A stretch of DNA of 12,516 nucleotides, taken from contig CAZYBU010000062.1 in NCBI GenBank assembly GCA_964645775.1, positions 1 to 12,516 of the forward strand. The letters are read 5' to 3'. Made by a program: the position numbers and the translations under genes. The notes beneath the pieces were generated by a model, which saw only the letters and a program-made list of their open reading frames with translations, made no database searches and was not told the origin of the DNA. Every line of letters starts with the position of its first letter. Position 1 is the first letter of the stretch. Below, piece by piece: positions 6,705 through 12,516 of the stretch. The stretch comes from CAZYBU01 sp964645775 (lineage in GTDB: Bacteria > Spirochaetota > UBA4802 > UBA5550).

Positions 6705-6722
6705 ACAATTTCATGAAATTGT
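6705..6722. promoter_or_regulatory. 18-bp perfect palindrome, candidate operator upstream of the PilZ/GAF gene
   Basis: The sequence ACAATTTCATGAAATTGT is identical to its reverse complement over 18 bases with no spacer, which suits a dimeric DNA-binding protein rather than an RNA hairpin. It abuts TTGACA (6722-6727) and stands out as AT-rich against the surrounding GC. Its distance to the PilZ/GAF start codon is 66 bases. Confidence 0.5.
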
Positions 6723-6770
6723 TGACAAAGCGATAAAGATGTTTTTGTATCATATAATCTATGTTATAAT
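6722..6770 (+). promoter_or_regulatory. Promoter region of the PilZ/GAF gene with tandem TATAAT boxes
   Basis: Two perfect TATAAT hexamers lie 12 bases apart (6753-6758 and 6765-6770). The second has the extended -10 form TGTTATAAT (6762-6770), which can work without a good -35, and would start RNA near 6777, about 12 bases before the ATG. A perfect TTGACA (6722-6727) is 25 bases from the first TATAAT, too far for a standard pair; its own 17-base partner would be TTGTAT (6745-6750). Confidence 0.45.
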
Positions 6771-6788
6771 CTTTATGGACGTTTTATT

Positions 6789-7928
6789 ATGACGGAAAAC
6801 AGCCAGAGCCCCTTCAAGCGAACCACCGATGAAAAGGCGATGAGGAAGATTATCAATGAACGTCTCCTCAACAACCCTCTCACCATCGAGCATCCTGACC
6901 TGACTCCGAGGTACGTGGAGATTGTGAAATATGATGATGAAGGGATGTTCATCTTTTTCAATAATTTCGAGTATCATGAGAAGACCGCCCGTCTGAACGG
7001 ATTTATCAGCGACTTCTTTTTTGAAATGGAGATTTCTATCCTTGACGAGGGTGTGGATAACTATTTTCACTGCAAGCCGGAATTCATCCGTATATCGACC
7101 CAAAAACGTTCAGAACCCCGGTTCCAGGTTGGAGAAGAACACGACATTTTCGTTAAGAACATCATCGTACCCAAAAACGTGTTAAAAATGCATGGGAGCT
7201 CCATACCGATAGCCTACCAGGTTCTCCTTGAAAAATACAACGCGAGCCATCAGAATATGGCCACCAGTGTTTCCATATCTCCCGTGGAAGAAAGGAAGGC
7301 TATTTACAGAGAGATAGCCGATACCGGTCAGCACGTATTTATCGCGGACCTGAATGATGACAGCTCCTTCTCTATTCATGAGAGGGATGATCAGAGCCTG
7401 GACCTTATGAATTATTATGGTGAAAACATCCAGAGCGTACGGAAAAAACTCATGGATGAGGGCACGGCAGGATGGATCATCTTTCCCATCATGGGCCAGT
7501 CCACCATGAATTCATCCGTAACGGTCGGATATATTGAACTGAAGAACGATACGCCCTTTGACCACGAAAAGCTGACCGAGGTCAAACTCCTTGCCAGGGA
7601 GATCCTTGACAGCCTGCTCGACATGGAGACCTACGAGAACAATAACCTCCAGAGAATACTCGATATATCCCGAAGCGGACTGAAGCTTCACATAACCGAA
7701 CAACAACTTATCGAAGCGGTCCATCACAGAAAACACTTTCTTTTTGATATCCTCATTAAGAAACAGGCCCCCATAACGGTCCGGGGATGGATCCGCCATG
7801 TCAAGACCCTGAACGACGGCTCCATGGTACTGTGCGTAAAGATCCAGGTTGAAGATGAATACAGGGACCATCTTCCCCGGTTGTACGAATACATAGATTC
7901 CCTGGCCCAGCACGCCCAGATGGCCTGA
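6789..7928 (+). CDS. PilZ-type c-di-GMP receptor with a GAF-like segment inserted between its two binding motifs
   Basis: The protein has 379 residues and no membrane helix. Residues 20-100 resemble the N-terminal domain of YcgR-like proteins. The first PilZ motif R-x-x-x-R is at 107-111 (RSEPR), followed by a beta strand. The second, D-x-S-x-x-G, is at 292-297 (DISRSG), followed by the usual PilZ strands up to about 360 and a terminal helix LPRLYEYI. In ordinary PilZ domains the motifs are roughly 20-40 residues apart; here about 180 residues intervene, and 165-280 looks like a GAF-type sensor (GWIIFPIM, VTVGYIELKND, then a long helix). From memory this recalls the leptospiral DUF1577 family; that link is unverified. 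It likely changes activity on binding c-di-GMP and perhaps another ligand. No Shine-Dalgarno sequence precedes ATG 6789. A chemoreceptor gene follows 303 bases downstream. Confidence 0.87.
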   Translation: MTENSQSPFKRTTDEKAMRKIINERLLNNPLTIEHPDLTPRYVEIVKYDDEGMFIFFNNFEYHEKTARLNGFISDFFFEMEISILDEGVDNYFHCKPEFIRISTQKRSEPRFQVGEEHDIFVKNIIVPKNVLKMHGSSIPIAYQVLLEKYNASHQNMATSVSISPVEERKAIYREIADTGQHVFIADLNDDSSFSIHERDDQSLDLMNYYGENIQSVRKKLMDEGTAGWIIFPIMGQSTMNSSVTVGYIELKNDTPFDHEKLTEVKLLAREILDSLLDMETYENNNLQRILDISRSGLKLHITEQQLIEAVHHRKHFLFDILIKKQAPITVRGWIRHVKTLNDGSMVLCVKIQVEDEYRDHLPRLYEYIDSLAQHAQMA

Positions 7929-7961
7929 AAGGTATCCCTGAATTCAGGCTTTTCACCTGAC

Positions 7962-7985
7962 AGGCCTGAATCGTTCCAGGCTTTT
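7962..7985 (+). terminator. Probable rho-independent terminator of the PilZ/GAF gene
   Basis: AGGCCTG (7962-7968) pairs with CAGGCTT (7977-7983), including one G-U pair, around an 8-base loop and runs into four T (7982-7985). It is 34 bases after the stop codon. An upstream TTCAGGC (7943-7949) can compete for GCCTGAA (7964-7970), so two mutually exclusive folds are possible. Confidence 0.5.
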
Positions 7986-8193
7986 CCGTCTCTTCGCCAA
8001 GGGAAGGTTTCAGAAGGTAAAGCTTCCCCGGAAACCGGACCGGGCACGCATGAATACCATGAATCTTTCATAAAAGCTTTTTTCCCATCACACTCTTCCG
8101 GAATTGTCACAACCCTCCCCGACCATCATGAGAATAGACTTCAGTTAATGGCCTTCATCAAGACCGGGAATTCGGGCAGTTTGCTATTATGAT

Positions 8194-8221
8194 TTGACAT
8201 CCTGCTTTCCCGGCATATAGT
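8194..8221 (+). promoter_or_regulatory. Strong sigma-70-type promoter for a leaderless chemoreceptor mRNA
   Basis: TTGACA (8194-8199) and TATAGT (8216-8221; five of six matches) are 16 bases apart. The -10 ends 10 bases before the ATG at 8232, so transcription should begin near 8228-8229, leaving at most a few untranslated bases. No Shine-Dalgarno sequence is present. Confidence 0.65.
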
Positions 8222-8231
8222 TTGCTCCATT

Positions 8232-10442
8232 ATGAAAAGACCTCCAGTACCAGCCGTCCGGTTTCTTCTTGTTTTCATGTGCCTGCTCCCGATTTTCAGC
8301 GGGGAAGCCCGGGCGCGGATGCCTGAAGTCATGGCCAAAAAGGGGACCGTTGACCTGACCGCTTTGAACCTTAAAAAGCAGGGACCGGTAAAGCTTGCCG
8401 GGGAGTTCGAGTTCTACTGGAACCGTCTGATCGACCCCTCCGACCCGCCAGAGAAAGCGGCTGAATACCGATATTTTCCCTCCTTCTGGAACCTGGAGGT
8501 GGAGGACTATCCGGTCCACGAAATGAAGGGGTACGCCTCCTTCCGGGTAAAGGTGAAACTCAGAGAAAAGAGTGACGACCTCTACCTCTCGATCTACTCC
8601 GCCTACATGGCTGTCCATGTCTTCGCCAACGGAGAGGAGGTCTTCTCCGCGGGAAAGGTCGGCACAACGAAAGAAGAAGAGGTCCCCAGGATGCGACCCG
8701 CCTCCGTTCCCCTTCCCGACGGGAAGACAGAACTGGACCTGATCATCCATCTATCCAACTTTCACAGCGAATACGGAGGTATATGGCAGCCCCTCCTGCT
8801 GGGGAGCCGCAAGCAGATACTGACCCAGCGGGAGGAACAGATAGCCCTCCTCTTCATGCTCGTGGGCGGATTTCTGCTCATGGGGTTCTATCACCTGGCC
8901 CTCTTCGCATTACGGCCGGGAGACCGAACCCCACTCTATTTCGGCATACTCAACTTTCTCATGGCCCTGCGTATGCTCAGCATGGACCTCCAGTTTCTAC
9001 AGGTCCTTTTGCCGGGCATGCCCTGGTTCCTGGTGCGGCAGTTCGAACTTATCAGCATGTACCTGGCTGTTCCCGCTTTTTCTTCCTATATTTTTCATCT
9101 ATTCCCGGGTGATTTCCACAAAAAGGTGTTGAGAGGCATCTGGGGTGTGGGTCTCCTCTTCGCGGTCATGGACATCTTACGGCTTTACATGTTTCTCAAT
9201 TACCATCTCTGGTTTTTCCAGGTATTCATATTGCTGGTTCTCATTTACTTCTTCTTTGTCATAGGACGGGCGGTATACCACAGGAGAGAAGGCTCGCTGG
9301 TTATGGTGACCGGTTTTCTCATCTTCGCTGCCGTTATCGTAAACGACATCCTCTACACCATGGAGATCATTCACACGGACCACTACGCGCCCATGGGCCT
9401 CCTGGTCTTTTTCTTTTTCCAGGCCTTTCTCCTCTCTCGCCGTTTCGCCCGGACCTACCAGCGCTCCGAGGCTATATCCATACAGCTTGAGGATGAGAAG
9501 AACATCCTCATGGAGCTGATAGAAAACATACGGACCTCGGCCCTGGAGCTTCAGGAGTTCTCCCTGACCGTGAAGGAGACCTCGGAGAACCTCCAGATGC
9601 AGATGAACGATCAGGGAGCCAGCCTGGAAGAGACAGCCGCGGCCACGGAGGAGCTCCTTTCATCCCTGGAGCATGTCTCCGATGACATGAAGGAGCAGGA
9701 CCGGGTCGTCCAGGAGAACAGCGAGATCATTCAGGGGTATGTGGACGGCCTCGGCAAGATCCAAAACGCGGCGGACCGGGCCCATGAGCTGAGCGCCGGC
9801 AGCGTCGACCAGGTCAGCGCAAGCAGGGAACGTCTCTCCACCATTATCGAAGGCATGGACCGGATCAAGGACTCCTCCCGCGCCATAAGCGACATCACCG
9901 AGATGATAAACGAGCTCTCGGAGCAGACCAACCTCCTCTCCCTGAACGCTTCCATCGAGGCGGCCCGGGCCGGGGAGCACGGTCGGGGCTTCGCCGTGGT
10001 CGCCGAGGAGATCGGCAAACTTGCGGACAGGTCGATCGAGCAGGCGAAGTTCATTCACCAGCACATCGAGCAGACCGTGACCCATATCGACGAGGAGACC
10101 GGCATCATCCACGATTCGGCCGAGGTCATGGGCAGGATCGGGGAATCTGTCATGAACGTCGACTCCGCCATTCAGAGCATTACGAATCTGAGCCAGGAGC
10201 AGTACAGGACGGCCGGAACAATCACGGAGAACACGGAGAACATGCGGAAAGGGTCCGAACGGGTTACCCGGGCCGTCGGAGAGCAGAAGCGAAGCGTCCA
10301 GGAGATATCCGGTTCCCTGGAACACCTGAACTCCATCATGTACGACGTCCTGGAGCGGGTGAAGATCCTCTCCGATTCCATCTTCACCTTACAGGCCCAG
10401 ATACACCGGCTCTCTAAACTGGCCGAGGAGAAGAAGGAGTAG
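8232..10442 (+). CDS. Methyl-accepting chemotaxis protein with 7TMR-DISM sensor and seven-helix membrane region
   Basis: The protein (736 residues) opens with a signal peptide (1-28, FSGEARA). Residues 35-195 are a periplasmic beta-sandwich of the 7TMR-DISM extracellular type, ending in YGGIWQPLLLGS. About seven transmembrane helices lie between 203 and 402. The cytoplasmic MCP signalling domain (about 415-736) is an antiparallel coiled coil whose hairpin tip, EQTNLLSLNASIEAARAGEH (564-583) and RGFAVVAEEI, is the conserved CheA/CheW contact. There is no HAMP domain; the last membrane helix leads directly into the coiled coil. The C-terminus (AEEKKE) lacks an NWETF-like CheR tether. In the DISM family the outer domain is thought to bind carbohydrates or other small ligands; the ligand here is unknown. 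No che genes are in the window, so it must feed a pathway encoded elsewhere. A terminator follows immediately. Confidence 0.96.
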   Translation: MKRPPVPAVRFLLVFMCLLPIFSGEARARMPEVMAKKGTVDLTALNLKKQGPVKLAGEFEFYWNRLIDPSDPPEKAAEYRYFPSFWNLEVEDYPVHEMKGYASFRVKVKLREKSDDLYLSIYSAYMAVHVFANGEEVFSAGKVGTTKEEEVPRMRPASVPLPDGKTELDLIIHLSNFHSEYGGIWQPLLLGSRKQILTQREEQIALLFMLVGGFLLMGFYHLALFALRPGDRTPLYFGILNFLMALRMLSMDLQFLQVLLPGMPWFLVRQFELISMYLAVPAFSSYIFHLFPGDFHKKVLRGIWGVGLLFAVMDILRLYMFLNYHLWFFQVFILLVLIYFFFVIGRAVYHRREGSLVMVTGFLIFAAVIVNDILYTMEIIHTDHYAPMGLLVFFFFQAFLLSRRFARTYQRSEAISIQLEDEKNILMELIENIRTSALELQEFSLTVKETSENLQMQMNDQGASLEETAAATEELLSSLEHVSDDMKEQDRVVQENSEIIQGYVDGLGKIQNAADRAHELSAGSVDQVSASRERLSTIIEGMDRIKDSSRAISDITEMINELSEQTNLLSLNASIEAARAGEHGRGFAVVAEEIGKLADRSIEQAKFIHQHIEQTVTHIDEETGIIHDSAEVMGRIGESVMNVDSAIQSITNLSQEQYRTAGTITENTENMRKGSERVTRAVGEQKRSVQEISGSLEHLNSIMYDVLERVKILSDSIFTLQAQIHRLSKLAEEKKE

Positions 10443-10452
10443 ATCAGGACGT

Positions 10453-10476
10453 AACCCGGGAACGGGCCGGGTTTTT
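10453..10476 (+). terminator. Rho-independent terminator of the chemoreceptor gene
   Basis: AACCCGG (10453-10459) and CCGGGTT (10467-10473) form a perfect 7-bp GC-rich stem around a 7-base loop, followed by T5 (10472-10476). It begins 10 bases after the stop codon. The T run touches the stop codon of the convergent KorC-like gene; in the reverse direction no T run follows the stem, so it acts in one direction only. Confidence 0.8.
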
Positions 10477-11012
10477 CAGACAGGCTCGGGAGTAAGTCCC
10501 GCGTCCAGTGCCCTGAGGCTCGTCTCCAGGCGTCTGCCGGTGGAACCCAGATACATCTCCAGGCTTCGTTTAACATACTCTCTTTCAAGAAAAACGAGCC
10601 TTCGGAGCAGACCTCCCAGGGCCACCATGTTGGCCGATCGGCCTTCTCCCAGGCGAAGGGCCGTCTCCGTGGCGTCGATCCCCTGGATATCGATATCCTC
10701 CCTTACCGGTCTCTCTTTCATGAGCGAGGAATTGTAGAGTAAAAATCCGTCTTCCGGGAGCCGGGAGATAAACTTCGCGACCGAAGGCTCGTTCATGGCC
10801 AGGAGTATGTCCGGGGCCGAGGCCACGGGAGAGGCGATCTCCCTGTCGGATATGCAGACCGTGCAGTTGGCCGTACCTCCGCGAACAGCCGCCCCGTATT
10901 CCGGTAAAAAGGTGATATGGTATCCTGCCAGCATAGCGGCGTTACCCAGGACATTTCCCAGTGTCAGCACCCCCTGCCCTCCTGAACCTGCGCTAAGTAT
11001 CTTGACCAGCAT
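10476..11012 (-). CDS. 2-oxoacid:ferredoxin oxidoreductase gamma subunit (KorC/PorC/VorC-like)
   Basis: The product (178 residues) is a full-length stand-alone gamma domain of the pyruvate/ketoisovalerate/2-oxoglutarate ferredoxin oxidoreductase family. It has the glycine-rich GSGGQGV (9-15), the family segment EYGAAVRGGTANCTV (38-52), strand-turn APDILLAMNEPS (66-77), and ANMVALGGLL (127-136). In the complete enzyme gamma works with the TPP-binding beta and the alpha subunit in CoA-dependent oxidative decarboxylation of a 2-oxoacid. Neither alpha, beta nor ferredoxin delta is within the visible part of this operon: upstream are a 67-residue membrane protein and a sodium/solute symporter. Partners may be encoded beyond the right edge or elsewhere. 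The start has AGGA 6 bases upstream, and the gene follows its neighbour by 12 bases. The exact 2-oxoacid cannot be decided; a KorC-type subunit is slightly favoured. Confidence 0.92.
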   Translation of the reverse strand: MLVKILSAGSGGQGVLTLGNVLGNAAMLAGYHITFLPEYGAAVRGGTANCTVCISDREIASPVASAPDILLAMNEPSVAKFISRLPEDGFLLYNSSLMKERPVREDIDIQGIDATETALRLGEGRSANMVALGGLLRRLVFLEREYVKRSLEMYLGSTGRRLETSLRALDAGLTPEPV

Positions 11013-11024
11013 CGTGCATCCTGC

Positions 11025-11228
11025 CTAAAAAATGGAATAGAGGAGAAACTGCGCAAAAATGAGCAGGGTGGCCCAGAGGCGCAGGTCCCGCCACCGGGCC
11101 CGGTCCGGGGCCCCGCTGTAGATATCTTCCCCCGGTATGAGCCAGGTCGCCACCAGAACAAGAAGAAAGAGTATAACAGCTCCAATTTTCGCGGCCCAGA
11201 GAGGAAGATCATGAATCCACTCAAACAT
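11025..11228 (-). CDS. Small two-helix membrane protein, probable symporter partner
   Basis: The product is 67 residues with two transmembrane helices, AKIGAVILFLLVLVATWLI (about 13-31) and LWATLLIFAQFLLYSIF (51-67), joined by a polar loop with IPGEDIYSGAPDRARW. Its ATG overlaps the symporter stop by 8 bases (ATGTTTGA), and it has the best ribosome site in the window, AAGGAGG 6 bases upstream, implying efficient coupled translation. By analogy with small proteins encoded beside solute/sodium symporters (DUF485 or DUF4212 types, usually upstream and with different sequence), it may stabilise or regulate the transporter; that is inference. I do not recognise the exact family. An overlapping Ser/Phe/Arg-rich frame (10964-11224) is a shadow. 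Confidence 0.82.
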   Translation of the reverse strand: MFEWIHDLPLWAAKIGAVILFLLVLVATWLIPGEDIYSGAPDRARWRDLRLWATLLIFAQFLLYSIF

Positions 11229-12516
11229 TCCGGACCTCCTTAACGGCCGAGACGTAGGTAAGGTTCTCCAGCTCCCGGTCCGGCTTCGCGGGAGTAAACC
11301 GGCTCACTACGAGGATGACAGCCACGGAGAAGAGGAAACTCCAGAACGCGATGTAGAGCATATTAAGGCCGGCAACCTCGAGAAAGGTGGCGAAGATAAG
11401 ACCGGATACCAGACTGGCCAGACCCGCGGCCGGCGTCCCTCTCCGGTAGAGAATACCGAGAAGGACCAGGGCCAGAATCGGACCCTGAAAGAGGGAGAGT
11501 ACGCTCTGGATAAAGACGTAGATCCCCTCGAAGCGGGCCGTGACAGGCGCGAATATCAGGCCGATAACAAGAACCATGAAGGTGAAGATCTTGCCCAGCT
11601 TCAGGTCCCGCTTCTCATCCGACTCCCGTCCCGAGAGGACCCCCAGGATGTCCCGGGTGATCATGACCGAGGCGGAATTCATGGTGGAGTCGATGGAGGA
11701 CTGCAGGGCGGCGATAAAGGCCACGAACATGATGCCCGAGAGCCCGGGAGGTAGCACGTTACGAATGACCCAGGGAAGGGCCTTGTCCTGGTGTCCCAGG
11801 GAATCGCCCGCCATGACAAGCGCGAGAAGTCCCGGGAGGATGATCAGGAAAGGGACGAAAGTCTTGGCCATGGCCGCGAAGATCATGGAGGCCCGGCCGT
11901 CCCATTCCGTGCGGGCCCCCATGGTCCGCTGGAGGACGGCCTGGTTGGTGCACCAGTAGGCCGGGGAGAGAACAAAGCCCAGGCCCAGGATCACGCCCGG
12001 CCAGGGAAAGGAGTCATGCGTCGAGGGGAGGAAGGCCTCCAGGTGACCCGGGTGCTTATCCTGGAGGACCTGGAGGAATTTTTCCATACCGCCGACCTGT
12101 CCTATGCCGATTACGGCCACGGCCAGGGCGCCTCCGAACATGATGACAAGCTGTATGGAATCGGTGATGGCCACGGCCCCCATTCCGCCGGAGATGGTAT
12201 AGAAACCGACTACCACCGCCGTTAAGAGAATATTAAACCAGATAGGCCATCCCAGGTAGGTCTGGAGCATCAGGGCCGTGGCCCAGAGGAAGACCCCCAC
12301 GATGATCATGGAGAAGATGACCAGGACCACGGCCGATATGACCCGTACGGCGTCGTTGTACCTGCGGCCCAGGTACTCCGGGATTGAGAAGACCCCGGCC
12401 CGCCAGTAGAAGGGGATGAAAATAAAGGCTGAAAGGATCATGGCGGGTATGGCACCTATCCATTCGAAGTTGGCCTGGGCGATACCGATCGAGTAGGCGC
12501 TTCCCGCGGCCCCCAC
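11221..12516 (-). CDS. Sodium/solute symporter, SGLT-like member of the SSS family; N-terminus beyond right edge
   Basis: In the window are 431 residues plus stop. The frame is still open at position 12516, so the first part (first helix or helices) lies outside; the GTG at the edge is internal, coding Val. It shows SSS/SGLT features: RAGVFSIPEYLGRRYND (39-55), the helix GWPIWFNILLTAVVVGFYTI leading into SGGMGAVAITDSIQ, the signature YWCTNQAVLQRTMGA close to the SGLT consensus, and AALQSSIDSTMNSASVMITR near the Na2 site, as in sodium/sugar transporters. About eleven hydrophobic helices remain. Likely substrates are a sugar, inositol or sugar acid, driven by sodium. Translational overlap with the 67-residue membrane protein and proximity to a KorC-like gene mark an operon read from the right. 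Confidence 0.95.
   Translation of the reverse strand: MGAAGSAYSIGIAQANFEWIGAIPAMILSAFIFIPFYWRAGVFSIPEYLGRRYNDAVRVISAVVLVIFSMIIVGVFLWATALMLQTYLGWPIWFNILLTAVVVGFYTISGGMGAVAITDSIQLVIMFGGALAVAVIGIGQVGGMEKFLQVLQDKHPGHLEAFLPSTHDSFPWPGVILGLGFVLSPAYWCTNQAVLQRTMGARTEWDGRASMIFAAMAKTFVPFLIILPGLLALVMAGDSLGHQDKALPWVIRNVLPPGLSGIMFVAFIAALQSSIDSTMNSASVMITRDILGVLSGRESDEKRDLKLGKIFTFMVLVIGLIFAPVTARFEGIYVFIQSVLSLFQGPILALVLLGILYRRGTPAAGLASLVSGLIFATFLEVAGLNMLYIAFWSFLFSVAVILVVSRFTPAKPDRELENLTYVSAVKEVRNV

Larger units (their letters stand above)
7929..8231. other. Intergenic region with repeated hairpins, a terminator and the chemoreceptor promoter
   Basis: No gene is supported in these 303 bases. They contain a 12-bp perfect palindrome CCTGAATTCAGG (7937-7948), the 10-mer CAGGCTTTTC twice (7945-7954 and 7977-7986), a probable terminator, and a nested stem-loop. 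In the last, GGTTTC (8006-8011) pairs with GAAACC (8031-8036) outside GAAG/CTTC (8013-8016 with 8023-8026). AAAAGCTTTT (8072-8081) is also palindromic. The promoter of the next gene occupies 8194-8221. A small RNA from the structured part is conceivable but has no direct support. Confidence 0.5.

Noticed and set aside
9660..10325. Minus-strand open frame of 221 codons
   Set aside because: Antisense to the MCP signalling domain; its Leu/Asp/Val-rich sequence mirrors the GC-rich codons of the coiled coil.
10964..11224. Minus-strand frame of 86 codons overlapping the small membrane protein
   Set aside because: It competes with the 67-residue two-helix protein, which has AAGGAGG and a stop-start overlap; the longer frame has neither.
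1..12516. Mobile element, CRISPR, toxin-antitoxin or defence system
   Set aside because: No transposase, integrase, regularly spaced repeats, Cas-like, nuclease or toxin-like motifs were seen; base composition and codon use look even across the window.

Overview
The window looks like chromosomal DNA of moderate to fairly high GC from a Gram-negative (diderm) bacterium, most likely a spirochaete. Two genes point there by family knowledge: a chemoreceptor built on a 7TMR-DISM sensor, and a PilZ protein whose two c-di-GMP motifs are separated by a GAF-like segment, which recalls leptospiral DUF1577-type proteins. The lineage is inferred from protein style, not proven. No rRNA, tRNA, CRISPR array, insertion sequence, phage gene or origin was seen.

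Left part (1-5340). On the minus strand are a sulfatase running off the left edge, a small outer-membrane beta-barrel, a POTRA-less Omp85/BamA-type barrel with two SH3-like N-terminal repeats, and a calcineurin-like metallophosphoesterase. One plus-strand gene of unknown function (1919-2782) sits between the barrels and ends convergently with the Omp85-type gene, overlapping it by 4 bases. The theme is cell envelope and hydrolases.

Middle part (5340-10480). A gene-poor 380-base gap carries a possible short ORF and a doubtful relic of a chemoreceptor. Three plus-strand genes follow: a free-standing 2-oxoacid dehydrogenase E2-type acyltransferase core, the PilZ/GAF protein, and a 736-residue 7TMR-DISM chemoreceptor closed by a clear rho-independent terminator. 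The last two form a signalling neighbourhood (second messenger plus chemotaxis), but they have separate promoters and a likely terminator between them.

Right part (10476-12516). A tightly packed minus-strand operon reads in from the right edge: an SGLT-like sodium/solute symporter (5' end outside the window), a 67-residue two-helix membrane protein overlapping it by 8 bases, and a lone gamma subunit of a 2-oxoacid:ferredoxin oxidoreductase. This suggests uptake of a substrate linked to its oxidative catabolism.

Most unusual points. Genes fall into two initiation classes: six have visible Shine-Dalgarno sequences, while four have none. Three of those four have a candidate -10 box ending only 9-10 bases before the ATG, so their mRNAs should be leaderless or nearly so. 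The PilZ gene has an 18-bp perfect palindrome touching a TTGACA box. The PilZ/GAF architecture, the POTRA-less barrel and the symporter/small-protein/KorC operon also merit a second look. I found nothing that is clearly a complete, wholly new multi-gene system.
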